Origin: Phytoseiulus persimilis
Lineage: Eukaryota; Arthropoda; Arachnida; Mesostigmata; Phytoseiidae
Reading direction: 5' to 3'
Length of the DNA stretch: 64,000 bases
Assembly (NCBI GenBank): GCA_037576195.1
Contig: CM075102.1
Coordinates: 47,922,745 to 47,986,744 of the forward strand
Each line of letters starts with the position of its first letter. Positions within the stretch are counted from its first letter, which is position 1. Below the pieces are notes generated by a model. It searched no databases. It was not told the DNA's origin and worked only from the letters and a program-made list of their open reading frames with translations. The translations under genes and the position numbers were made by a program. Below are positions 1 to 10,930 of the stretch, in pieces.

Positions 1-340
1 CATTTTGTTTGCTGACGTAGCCTGATTTCCTCGAGAGCAGGAACAAAGGCTCCGGCAATAAGTAACCATCAACGCGACAGCTTTCGATCTTTCAGAGCCT
101 GCGGCATTCCTTCGACTCGATTGCTTTGTTTGGGAGCAGGCTCGAGAGACAAATCTTTCGTTCATAACCATTATATCACTCGGGGCGAAATTCTAGCGCA
201 GGCAAGCGAGGATTCCTCGTGCGTCCCGGGGAAAATAACGGTTCAAACTTAATTTTCCATCATTCTTCGCACATATAGTCGATATCAGTCAGAAAATCAG
301 AACAAGCTTAATTTACAAGCGAAAACGTCATTCCGTGAGC

Positions 341-346
341 TTTATT
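341..346 (-). terminator. Poly(A) signal of bystin
   Basis: On the minus strand an AATAAA hexamer directly follows the TGA stop codon of bystin, so the 3' untranslated region is predicted to be very short. This is the standard metazoan cleavage and polyadenylation signal; use of this particular copy is inferred. Confidence 0.6.
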
Positions 347-2256
347 TCACTCCATCGTTTCAGCCTGATAGGAGCTTTCCCGGCACGTCGAGTTGTTCAA
401 CTCGTAGCGGATGTCATTAGTTATTTGCGGGTGACTGTGAACTTTGAGCAGTTTCAACAAAGCTTCTTTCTGCTCTTCGGAGATGTCCTGCTTGTATCTT
501 TGGGCGAAAGTCAGGAAACACTGATGCCATAAAACGGGTAACTCACGGCGATCGGTTTCGAACCTGCGACAGAATTACATATGATAAACAATGATATCAA
601 TCACAGATTGATCGGCGTTTCCGACTCATTCCAATATTCTGCAGTGGAGGCGAACCTGAGGAAATGGTACACTAGAGCGTCAACCACTCGGTAAGGTAGC
701 GTGTACTTCTTGTCGATGAGGACTCGGAGGAAAATCGAGTTGGCGCCGCTGTACTCCATCTCAGCGAGTTTCAACATGCACGCGCATGCGTGGAGATAAG
801 GCACCGAGTTCTTCGTTATCACGGAAGAAACGATGATGGCCTCTCGCAAGGTGCATGTGCCGCTCTGCAAGTTGAACATATAGTCAGGATGGCAGCAAGC
901 TAGCGAATGCGGAAGCGATGACAGTCGGCAACTGGAGTTCGGACCCGTTGGTTACCTCGCACAGCGGCAGAATGATTCCTTTGAAGAAAGCTGCGGGTTT
1001 GAAGATGGCCTTACGCAGGGCTTGAAAGAGGTGGAAATTTAGTTTTTTGAACTCGTCGATGTCGTCGCGGACTCGAGGTAGCAGGACGAGATTGTAAAAT
1101 CGTTGCGCCATGCGCTCCTTGAGATTCGAGGCGAACAAACGTGTTGCCTGATAAATAGAGGCAGCTGTCCAGTTGTCGGGATCCGTCAAAAACAAAACCT
1201 GGGAAACGCAGCCTTCATTAGGACCTTGAAGGTTTTCAAGGTTGATTCCACGCGAAACCAGCTCATAGATGGACATGGATACAATTTTTATTGCCGTGCT
1301 CACTTGTTCCCAATTTTGGAGTGACGGAATGATCTTGAAGGCTTTCGGCATCTTTCCTGCGCGGTACCTGGAGAGAAAAACTCGGACTCCTTCGTACATT
1401 TCAGCAACTTTCGGATCCATATCTTCTACGTGTGCTCCGTCGGAAAACTGCGTTTGTATTTCAGCTGTTTTGGCAGCTAGCTTCTCCATGATGATGTCGG
1501 CCAATGTTCTGCGTTGTTCCTGTGTATAGCCAAATGTGGTGGTCTCGGGACTGTTGCGAGATGGTGGAACGGAACTCGAAGATTCAGAGTGGATGGGCAG
1601 GTGACTCGTTGAATCTTACCTGTTTCTTTGTCATGAAAACCTCCATTTGACGAGCCGCCTCTTCGTCCACCTCAAACTCCTCCGCATCATACTCATGGCG
1701 TTCCGCACTGTCTTCGAGGTCTTCGCCTACGGAAACATTCATAATCATAAGATTAAATATGAGTAGAAGTGAGGATTTCTTCCCAAGAATCTCCTGAATC
1801 TCCCAAAATAACCATATGAGCGAGCTCACCTTCGGAATCCGAGCCCAAGGTGGAACTTTGCATCCTGACTTGCTTCGAAGGTCTCCTCCTATTGTCAGAG
1901 CTTCCTGAATAGTCACAAGACTCCTCCAGAGACTGCTGTTGGTGCCGGGCTTGCGCCAGAATGTTCTTGCTGAGCCTTGATTCAACATACTGCAAGAGAC
2001 ACGCATCTTACACAAAGCATAAAGCTCGACCAGTTATAGACTTTGAAGGGATCGCTTCACTATGGAAGATTTCAGTTTTGTCTCCGACTCCTTGGACTGG
2101 AACGCTCCGTACCTCATCGTTCGGATCGTCAGAGTCTTTTTTCCGTCGATTCTTGACCCTGCCCGACGTGGTAACAACATCGTCTGACTCCATCTGATCA
2201 GCCAGAGGAGCATGACGAACTTTCTTAGTCACTGATATTCTATCGGCCTTCCCCAT
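347..2256 (-). CDS. BYSL: Bystin, 40S ribosome biogenesis factor (seven exons, 431 aa)
   Basis: Bystin (yeast Enp1) is a nucleolar factor that binds the pre-40S particle and is needed for 18S rRNA maturation and export. Exons on the minus strand: 2256-2113, 1989-1830, 1726-1620, 1519-1304, 1198-956, 864-656 and 563-347. The summed length is 1,296 nt, exactly 432 codons with the stop, close to the about 437 residues of the human protein. Each of the six introns (91-123 nt) has GT-AG ends, and phases match. Recognised landmarks are the N-terminal HAPLADQ motif, an acidic stretch around residues 100-130, [61 protein letters not shown] and the C-terminal ELPVLWHQ. The start ATG lies in exon 1 just before the conserved N-terminal motif. 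The gene is divergently oriented from the IP3 receptor-like copy that follows it. Family identity is very secure; the splice sites are my placement. Confidence 0.95.
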
Positions 2257-2730
2257 GGTATCACCGAAACTTGAAAATGTCCCTATGAGCTTCCTATCTT
2301 CGAGTTCTGTCTCACTGCCGACACGATCACACACACACGTGCAACTGATGTAAACAGGGCCCCTGGATGCGACCAACAACACCGTAAACAGAGAGGGTAT
2401 TTTCAAAACTTGGCGGGAATATCGCGGGCCCCTCCTTAGGCGGGAGCTAGCTGACTAGCAAATCAATGTGAGCGTTGACGGTAAGAAGGGCTTGTCAGCA
2501 CCTCATCAAGCCTGAATGATTCCCCGAGGACACTGTTAAGGATCAAGCGTCGATGGGTCGGTCCAGCACTTCGTATGAGAACGCTATGTTGAGCCCGGAA
2601 GCAGTGACGATCGCCTGGATGTTTCAGGCGACACCCAGGGTTGCCTCTCTAACTGGAGACTCTTTCTCATTTGCTCTCGGAAATCATGATTAGGTCGTCG
2701 GTGATGCTAATGGGTTTATATTCATTACCG
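2257..2730. other. Bystin upstream region, no further gene seen
   Basis: This stretch upstream of the bystin start codon should hold its promoter and 5' leader. It contains a short (CA)n run near 2330. No conserved protein segment was recognised on either strand. Confidence 0.4.
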
Positions 2731-3050
2731 TCGGCCTCTGGCCGACTGGAGTCGACCGACTGGCATCGCGGCACTTTTCGCTCTCTTGATTGGGTCAGCA
2801 TCATTCCTGAAACTACCTTCTCATTGATTGGGAAAAAAAAACATTTTGTTATGGCCTGATGGACTCCGAAATCATCTCCTCGGAATTCTGGAAGTATGGT
2901 CAGGACGATCCTGGTTAGACTGGCTCCTGAATCAGCGCCGTAGCTTCGAGAAGGATAGTCAGATCGACTCCAGAACCACCTTCATGGACCTCGGAAAGTG
3001 TGGTCAGGTCGGTCCGGGAATCACCCTCACTGACTCACAAACTGACAGAC
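2731..3050 (+). repeat. Degenerate tandem repeat, about 45-bp unit, copy A
   Basis: Several diverged units carry the core AAGTATGGTCAGATCGA followed by a C/G-rich ACCACCTCC block and a GACTCCGAG spacer. Cores lie near 2890, 2950 and 2995. The array is preceded by a GGCCT-TGGCCGACT block at 2732-2750. The same core, period and leader block recur at 38.35-38.72 kb, so this is one repeat family, either a satellite or the internal array of a transposon. Confidence 0.65.
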
Positions 3051-3544
3051 GATGCCGATTATATGTAGAAATGATGATATACACGAATATGTAATCATAA
3101 TATATACTATATAGTATTTCTATAATACAAATAGATGTGTACGCCCGGGTTCTCTGAACGAGTGTAAACTATGGAAATATCGAGCAGGGAATTCCGTTGC
3201 GCTTATTTCGTGAACTCGGTCGAGACTGTGAGTTCGGGCTAGTGAACTCTCTGGATGACGGCTGCACGACTTAATTGAGCTATCTGTCGAGGGTCGCCCA
3301 GAGAACCGTCTCATTTCATTTGTGGGCGTTGGTAGCAGCTATCCGTAGGAAGCACAGCGTTCTGAGCGTCGATTGGAGCCCTTCCACTTCCAAGCCAGCG
3401 AGAGGTTCTGAGCGTACGATTGCCTGGAACCATCACTTCGGTGACGTCACGCCGATCGAGTGATTGGAGACATTGACGTCAACCTCAATGAACACGCTGA
3501 CTGAAGAGGTGTTTTCTTGACGGAAACAGTCACAGTCCTTTCCC
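3051..3544. other. No gene seen
   Basis: Only short, unconserved open frames occur here. I see no splice-linked coding segment and no repeat that I can name. Confidence 0.3.
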
Positions 3545-3720
3545 TGCGTAGTGTGAGAGTCGAGGGGAGCCTATGCTGTTCGTGAACAGCTCCGCCGAAA
3601 ACGGACGGCCAGCGAAATCTCCCTTGTTGGCTTCCTTCCATACCCTAGCGTCATCGGACTGATGGCTAGCTCAGCGCTCATTGAGCAAATCTAGTTGGTG
3701 CTCAACCTCGTCCGTAGAAA
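3545..3720 (+). repeat. Duplicated flank block, copy 1 (pairs with 10735-10930)
   Basis: This block aligns collinearly by eye with 10735-10930. Shared strings include TTCCTTCCATACCCTAGCGT against TCCCTTCCACACGTTAGCGT, then AGCTCAGCGCT, then CCAGTTGGTGCT-like sequence, in the same order and orientation. Copy 1 lies upstream of the IP3 receptor-like copy, and copy 2 lies upstream of the intact IP3 receptor gene. That arrangement is expected if the 5' flank was carried along in a tandem duplication. Identity looks like roughly 65-75 percent; I could not compute it. Confidence 0.6.
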
Positions 3721-4729
3721 CGCACACCGGAGTGACAATCTCCGCTGACAGACTAGCTGGGACTCGCGGTGCAGTCGTATGAAGAGAATATTTTGACAGC
3801 TTTCGGTGAGTACAGTACAATGATTGCAAACGCTCTCGTCAGAGCTGAGATGCCTTCTCGGACGCTCACGCTCCTTCTCCTCCTCAATCGTATCATGAAA
3901 CTGAGCTGATAAAATCTGTTCGCAATAATTCTCTGAACTTTGTATGACTCTGTCGACCTCGACTCTCTGGAGGACTCAATACGAGCGTCATTGCTGGTCG
4001 CCAAGAGTGAGAAGACAGCCGAGCCTCTGACAGTGGTGGAGACGTTCATCGAATCCACATCGGGGGTCTCCAAACACCACGAACAAGAATCCTCGGAGCT
4101 TTGTTCAGGTTAAGAGATTATCAAACTCAATCGAGGCCGTAGTCTTCAATTTCCGTGGTGGTATTTATGGACTTCTCCGCATGATTCCGGGCTTCAGAAG
4201 TAGAACGAATGACGATAGAATACGTCATGAACAAAATACTGTCTTGAAAATATGCTCGTCGGCCATCGAAGACGACCATGACGTAATAATCCCTCGACTT
4301 CGCTTTCTCCTTCCGAGCACCGATATTTTCATGTGGGAGAAACTCTCGAAACATATCGCCCATTCCCACTGTCGAGTGTACACTCCCCTCTGATAAACGG
4401 GCATCATGTCATAGAGTCGGAGAATCAGAGAGGATATGATTTTACAATAGAAACCGCACTCCGGACGCATATGGACGCACTCCAATCGAAAGGCTTCCTC
4501 TCATGGTGAAATATATCGCGATCGGGTCGGGGAACAGACGGGCATGATTCTCAACCAGGAGAAATACTTCGCTTTGCGGAAGGGGGAAGCAGGTTCCGAA
4601 CGAAGATAGCGTTCGCTCCTTCCAATAACGGATGCGGGCGCTTATCGCCTTGTGTACAGAAACTCGACTTCCGAGAACAAAATGCTCTCTGGATCCTTCT
4701 AATTTTGAGGGAATTTCTCCGCGAATTTC
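3721..4729. other. No gene seen; flank of the IP3 receptor-like copy
   Basis: This lies between the duplicated flank block and the first recognisable IP3 receptor-like segment. It may contain a promoter for the copy, but no specific element could be identified. Open frames here are short and unconserved. Confidence 0.3.
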
Positions 4730-4976
4730 AGTGGAATATCGCAGACGGATCTCGTCTCAGCACGCTCATCTTGAGCTTCCTTTCCACACTCGGCTGAGCT
4801 CTGGAGCCCGTCCCGGGATTGACTCCATGAGAACTTGGCAAACTTCAGCGGCGTTTGTTTCTCTCTGGGCTTGAGATAAATTTGCCCGAGCTCAAGAATC
4901 AGGAAGGAATTTTCTGTCGTACCTCACGGTCGGGCTCCGTTGTATTCAGAAGAAACTTCTGTCATGTCCAAAGGGG
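4730..4976 (+). pseudogene. Decayed counterparts of IP3 receptor exons 1 and 2
   Basis: Nucleotides 4768-4793 resemble the 3' end of exon 1 of the intact gene, keeping the peptide SFLSTLG, but the donor GT of the intact gene reads CT here. Nucleotides near 4920-4974 encode FRRNFCHVQR, matching [13 protein letters not shown] at the end of intact exon 2; its donor GT reads GG. Both canonical donor sites are therefore missing while weak peptide similarity remains. Either these exons are dead or the copy uses other 5' exons. The similarity is short, so confidence is moderate. Confidence 0.45.
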
Positions 4977-5174
4977 ATCATTGTGCTGGGGGCCTGGGCA
5001 GGATCTGATTCCTCTTGCATTAGGCACCAGCCATGCTCAAGTTGCATGGAGAGCGACTGTTGTTTACAGGACACTCCGAACCTCCGACTTGTCCAGATCC
5101 TCGAGCTTCCCCACTCGGCTCAGCGGAGTCGAGATGAGCGAGTAGTGACCGGACCCTGTTTCACGCAAACATCG

Positions 5175-7520
5175 CGCCATTTCGAGAAGGAGGTCAAGGC
5201 TCGCTTATGGCCTTCGAAATCGAGCATGGTTGGTGGGAATGGCTTCGGGTTTTTTTTCATTCCTCCAAATCTCAGTTCTTCCATTTACTTACAGGAGGGA
5301 GCTGCGACTGATCGACATCAAAATCCAGACAGAGGTCCAGGAGAATCGATAACCGCAATAGTCAAGTTTGGAAGACCCATCCGGGTAGAGACGTTGTTCG
5401 AAATCTTCGCTTCAGGTTTCTGAAATTGGAAGAATCTGTTCTGTGTCCCAAGCGGGACGGAGACGAAGACTCAAGTCTTTCAAGGAGACCCCACTTCGAA
5501 TCAGCTGGGAACCTAGTGTCTTTCTCTGACGCAGTCGTTTCAACGGCATTCAACTGCGTGGGAAACCTTCTGGTCGCAACCGAAGACGTGGAGCATCCGT
5601 CTGGAAGCATACAGGTTCGGAGTAGGGCGACAAAAATCGCAGAAGGATCACAGAATGCCCATCCAGATCTCTGGCTTGAGATCAAACTAGCTAAGTAGGC
5701 ACGCAACGTCCAGAGAGTTAGACTTTCTGATAACGAGCCGCGGCCTAGGTGATTGCCTTGAGTGTCCCGGAGCCCGGTCCGACCTCGTGGAGAATATCTC
5801 TATCCATGGACCGAACCGAGCTCATTGAGGGTGTTCTGAGATCGGGAGACGTTGTGCGGTTCTTCCACGAACACGAGGGAAAATTTCTAACCCTGGATGT
5901 GTTTGGGGGGAAGCCCTGCGTATTTCTGAGGTGAGCGACCCCACGAACGCTATGCGCAGCACCTCGTATGTGTTCTTGATGAATTTTCCTAGCCAGTGGG
6001 GCCCCGGAAATATCACAAAGCTCACGACCATGGTACTTCGGCAGAGCCACCGGTCGGGAAACAGCAGCAACGGCTACGAGCTCCAAGGGTCTGTGGGTAG
6101 TGGAGATCGTGAATGAGGAGCCCTGCGTGGGGCAAGCGGGTCGTTGGTCCAGCCGATTCCGATTCAGACATTCAGCTACTGGGCAGGTAAGCGAACCGAG
6201 GAGCGTCATGGTATGGTCCTGAAAGAGAGCGGCTCGGGATAGTGATTCGAATATCGGCTCAGTTTCTAGCTGTCGAAGTGACGGGCGAGGAGAACGCGAG
6301 TTCGGAGCAACAAAAGGACGGAACGGATCCCCCTTACTGGCTTCTGACGTCGGAAAGCCGGAACGCAAATACGGTGTTCGAGTTTGATCCCTTTCAAATC
6401 AGCCCGAAAGACGCTTTGGTTCCTCAAGCATCGTCTGTGTGGATTCGGAATGTTCTCACATCGAGTTGGATTCATTCCACTGCCATTCCCGTCGGGCGGA
6501 ACGGAGTGAAGCCGGCCATGACAAGGATCGGCTGCTCACCCGCGAAAGAGGAGAAAGAAACCTTCTCCATAATTCCAGCTCCAGCCTCCGAAGTCCGAGA
6601 TCTGGAGTTCGTCCTTGGTGCTACAAAGGTACTCAGGAATTCATGGGCGCAAAATCTACACCAGGATCGATGTCACGGCGAGGATGAAACTCGAGATCAT
6701 TATTGTGCTTTTTTCGTCCGAAGCTGCTGTCGAAACTGGGCGACGCCATCAGAAGCGGGGAGTCCGGCCGGGAAGAACTCGCAACTGCCACTCAGCTTCT
6801 CTCTCAGGTGAGGTCTCTGCGTTCGAATGGTGTGCAGGGATGACTCCCGAGGAAACATATCGGCAAATAGAATCTGGTTTGTTCGTGCTAGATTCGGTCG
6901 GTCCGCAGGGCACCGCGATCCCAGAGTTGGGGACCGGGTTCCCGGGATGAGCTGAGAAGCGCTTTTCTCAAATAAATCGTTGAGTTCGTTTTCGCAGGTC
7001 ACCGAGTTCATTCGGAGCGAAGAGACCGCCAGCGAAGAATCGACCGCTCAAACTCCGGAACGGGACCGACAGAAGCTTCTGAGAGAACAGGGGACCCTGG
7101 AACACATTTTCGATCTGTTGCGAGCTTTATTCGAGAGAGCTCGACTTGGTAAGTCCTCTGCGCAAGGCATGAGGAGAGAAGCCATCCGTCGAGATCGATC
7201 GCGACTTCCGCGTCTCAGTAAGCGTATTGTAATCGCGGAACGCCAAAGGAATTGACACTGAGCACGGTCTTCCAGGTGACGTAGTTCTGGACGAGAAGGA
7301 CCCAGAAAGGGCTGTTCATGAGCGAGTCCGTCGTTTTGGCTGCGAAATACTCCGCTTGTCCCAGCAGGGGTACCGGAAGAACCGGGAATACATCGCGGAT
7401 CAATGTAGCCTGCTGAAGAATAAAACCGGCTACGTTGAACAAGCGGAAAACTTCACCGGGTCGAACAGACCACTTCATTGGAAAATACTGGACGAAGTTT
7501 TCAGTAACATCGGTTGTTAG
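5175..7520 (+). CDS. IP3 receptor-like partial paralogue (ligand-binding part only)
   Basis: Predicted exons: about 5175-5228, 5295-5384, 5453-5614, 5749-5930, 6045-6186, 6263-6628, 6724-6807, 6998-7148 and 7276-7520 (TAG). They correspond to intact exons 3-11 and have GT-AG introns with matching phases. Three are identical in length to the intact exons (182, 142 and 84 nt). The copy holds part of the suppressor domain, the MIR (beta-trefoil) domain and the start of the alpha-helical IP3-binding core. IP3-contact residues are kept: RATGR in the loop where receptors have [15 protein letters not shown] (equivalents of Arg504, Lys508, Arg511) and GYRKN (Tyr567, Arg568, Lys569), although the surroundings are strongly diverged. 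It has no channel domain. The true start is unknown because exon 1-2 counterparts look decayed; the 5384/5453 junction has an alternative acceptor at 5416 that would break the frame. It could be a functional soluble IP3-binding protein or a young pseudogene. Confidence 0.65.
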
Positions 7521-8960
7521 AGACCTCGTTTTCGTGGAGAGCTGTCTAATGAATCATAATCCGCCCAGAAGCGTCTTTCCGAATTCTAATTCGACCAGGT
7601 CGTCAGACAATGTCGAGGTTGGGGTTCCTTCGCGTCGACTCGCAAAGCGCTCCGGACGCCGGCCAATCTGTACTCTCGGTGCCGACGTAGCTGCGAATTC
7701 GAGCACATGGCCGTCTCCCAAAACCGGATATCGATGAACGACGACGTGATGAGATGTAGCTCCGGGCTCGCGGATCGCCAAGGCTATCACCGAAGTACGA
7801 ATGATTAGATAGTCGTAGAAGGCTTGTCGACGATGGTAGTAACTCCAGACATTTGAAGAAAACTACGTCTCCTCGAAGAGGTGGCAGGAAAAACGCCTCT
7901 CGTACCATCCGACGCGATCAGCGAAGACGGGTGGCTCTCTGTCGGAGTTGAATCCACAGAGCCCCCACCGGAATCAACTCCTCATTCCTAAGATTTTTCC
8001 ATGATGACAGAGCGCGAATCCGCAAAACTGCAGTGCCATCATTGCTCGGTGTATACGCGGATCGCTATCGTGGCTTGTGGTCTTCCAGACACCCCGACCC
8101 CACTCGAAAGACACTTTCCCTCAGAGAACTACTGCACTTCAGGATCATTGCTTCAATCAGAGTCAAGCTGGCGTTCAGCGTTCATCCCACCTTCGCCGCC
8201 GTCATACGATTTTCCCTCAACGATGCGACAACTCCGCCGACACGTGTTATTTGCACTTGCATTGCATCTTAAAGTTCGGGATGAGGAGGCCCGATTTCCC
8301 TCGTCGACATTCAAGTTGATGGAGAACATGCAAACTTCGTAAGCATAGGGTTGAACGTGGATGCTGTCTGAAAATATCCATCGGTGGAAGATCGAGCTGA
8401 GAGTAGCAGACCGTGATCTGGAATCACCGGCTGGGAGTATCGAGGAAGGTTGCTAGGATTTCGAGCCGACGAAGAAAACAGGCGGAAAGTCCAGATCGAG
8501 AACCCGATCAGCTGGAATTCAGCGCAATATACAAAGCGGTGGACAGGCCATACCCTCCAATAGCGGTTGACTTGAGAGGTATGAGCTCCACCGTGAAAAT
8601 GCTCAAGATGCGATACGACCCACGATCATTCGGCTCCCCGCTCAGGCCCGATGTCTTGAGGCTGTCTTGCGCAAGAAGCGTCCCGTAACTCTTCCTGGCG
8701 CTGATAGTATGGCCATGTCGTGCTGTAGGTATGGCGCCGCAGGAGTTCATCGTTTGAATTATTCACGATATTGCCTGTTCCAGAATCGCCCCGAAAAGCT
8801 GAACGAGCACCAAGGCAGCTCCGTTGGGCCCACCTAGGATGATCCAAGTCGCTGGTTCATCCAGCGCCCACGTGCACCAAGGCATGTCCCTCCGGTCGAT
8901 GGGAACACAGACAGAAACAGTTCAAGCACGATTTGAGAACGAGTTCCGGAAGTACTGCGT
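7521..8960 (+). pseudogene. Faint remnants of IP3 receptor exons 12-13 behind the paralogue
   Basis: Three short peptides recall the next exons of the receptor in the right order. Near 7895-7990, LVPSDAISEDGWLSVGV resembles [14 protein letters not shown]. Near 8505-8570, DQLEFSAIYKAVDRPYPPIA resembles [18 protein letters not shown]. Near 8910-8955, ETVQARFENEFRKYC resembles [13 protein letters not shown] of exon 13. Each match is weak alone; the order and orientation make a decayed extension of the duplicated segment likely. No complete splice-linked reading frame was found, so I treat it as remnant sequence. Confidence 0.35.
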
Positions 8961-10734
8961 CGACGCCAGTGGGGTATTCTCGAACATTGCACTCACAAAT
9001 CACTCACTCGGAATTTGAATAAATCAAGGGCTCACGAGCAAAGGAATACTGCGAGTTCGCCACTCCATCCTATTTATCGGAGATCCGCTTTGCAATCATG
9101 AGAAGGCAAGAGGCAAAACCTCTATCGCGAATCACTTAGTTCAATCAAGGCTGACCGATCTCGGCGATAACTTCCCACTTCGCCGGCGAATACCCTCTAC
9201 CCAGGACCACGGGAAAAAAAGTCAAATCGCAAACGATGGGAAACCAGGTCGCATATATCGATGGAGATCCACGTTTTTCCAACACTTGAGATTTTCTTTC
9301 TCTCTCTTATGGTGCTGTATGATGGAATTGATTCGGGAGGTATATTTTCGAGCAGAAACGCGACTTTCCAGGGCTCGATTTCGTGTAGGTTTTTCTTTCG
9401 AAAAGTCCGTACCTGGAGTAAAAGAAACCCAAGCTCTAGAGGAAACGTGTCCAGTCGCGAGGTTCTTGAGAGATTCTCGCAAGCTCACTGGGCAAGCTTT
9501 CACTAGCTTTCCTTTCCAGTGCGCTGTCAACTTTTCCCAGCGTCGAGTGTTTCCGCCAATCCAGAATTGTTGACCCAAGGCATCCAGTGCTGATTCCGTG
9601 AGGAGCTGGCCTGGCAGTCCGAGTGTCGAGCGTGCCGGCACAATTCGGAGCTCCGGTGGCCGCCGATGTTCAGAGCGCGCCACATTCCGCTAATTAGCCC
9701 AGGACGCCAACGGGGACCGTTGTCGGAGGCCAGAGGCCGAGCTCATTTCTCGAATTTTCTCCAAAGCCTCCCGAGTCGACGATTCTCAATTTTCGTCCAT
9801 GACGGGTCGAAGCGACTCAGCTTCAGGCGGAGGTTCTCCCGTCCTCCATTAGAGAAGAAAACCTCTTCCTGATGCCACTCCTACTTTGAAGACAGAGGAT
9901 AATCTCCCGGAGGAGGGATGATGAGGGGCTCGTTCCCTATGGGTTGCGGAGCGTCCGGGAGAACGGCTATACGTCAGCGGTCACCTCCCCACATTCGAAG
10001 GAAAAGACGGCACTCCAGTGACAAGGGATGTGGTCGGCAAGCCCGTGCTGCCTAAGCACCCAACTTTCCCTCGTTCGTACCGGGCTGACCACAGTTCCCC
10101 TGAATCATGCCGAGAGACCTCAGAACGTCCATTGGCGTCTCTTCTTCGCGATATCCTGCAGACTCGTCTCATCCGCCGGCCCGAGTGTCAGCGCTCCATC
10201 CCAAAAACTTAAAGATTCGACCGACTGGTTCAGCTGCTCGCACGACGGAACCTAGCAGACGTCGCTGGAAAGGGTATTTCGAAAGCTGGCGGCAAAACCT
10301 GCTTGCCGAGCTGTCACAGAGCAGCTGACCGAGGAGCTCAGAGCCCCAAAGTGGGCTCATCACATAATGAGCTCTTTGCATTTCCACAGTGTGAGACGAG
10401 TCTCAAATTCCACGTGAGAACGGGGTCAGTGATTGCGAGACCGATATGGTGTCACTCGGGGCTGCTCAGGTGAGTGCATAACTGGAGACACTCTGATGCC
10501 AGGAAGCGCTTACGTTCAGCCGCACAGATACGGATATGATTCGGAGCTGCTCAGAATCGGGAGCTGGTTGATCCATGCTGTACACTCATTCGCGCTAATC
10601 CTGAGAGATCCCCTAGGAGAGACCGGGAACTGTCGTCACTGGAACACGTTCAGATGAAACCGACAAGCTGAGATTTTTGGTGCATGGGCCGAGAGGATTC
10701 CAGCGTGGCGAATGCGGACGCATTTCCAATGACG
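8961..10734. other. No gene seen between the two IP3 receptor copies
   Basis: Several open frames of 60-150 codons lie on both strands (for example 9222-9683 minus) but none resembles a known family or links by splice phase to a neighbour. This should be the tail of the duplicated unit. Confidence 0.3.
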
Positions 10735-10930
10735 AGTTATGCGAGGGGCGGTAGAGCAAGCGTTGTTTGCGAAGAGCTCCAGCGCAAACAGGCAGGCAGC
10801 AGAATCTCCCGCTTGGCTCCCTTCCACACGTTAGCGTCATCGTGCCGTCGACCAGCTCAGCGCTTAGCGCGCAGATCCAGTTGGTGCTTGGTCTCGTTCG
10901 TGAAGAGGAATAGCGAGGTGTTCGATACGT
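10735..10930 (+). repeat. Duplicated flank block, copy 2 (pairs with 3545-3720)
   Basis: Collinear with 3545-3720 as described there. The distance between the copies is about 7.2 kb, which would be the size of the tandem duplication unit. Copy 2 lies about 2.4 kb upstream of the start codon of the intact IP3 receptor. Confidence 0.6.

Noticed and set aside
4768..5130. Apparent internal duplication of a GAGCTTCC-CACTCGGCT block (4768-4797 and 5098-5125)
   Set aside because: Similarity covers only about 30 bases with gaps and does not extend; chance cannot be excluded.
5745..6368. Minus-strand open frame of about 207 codons
   Set aside because: It is antisense to three well-supported exons of the IP3 receptor-like copy and crosses their introns; it resembles no family.
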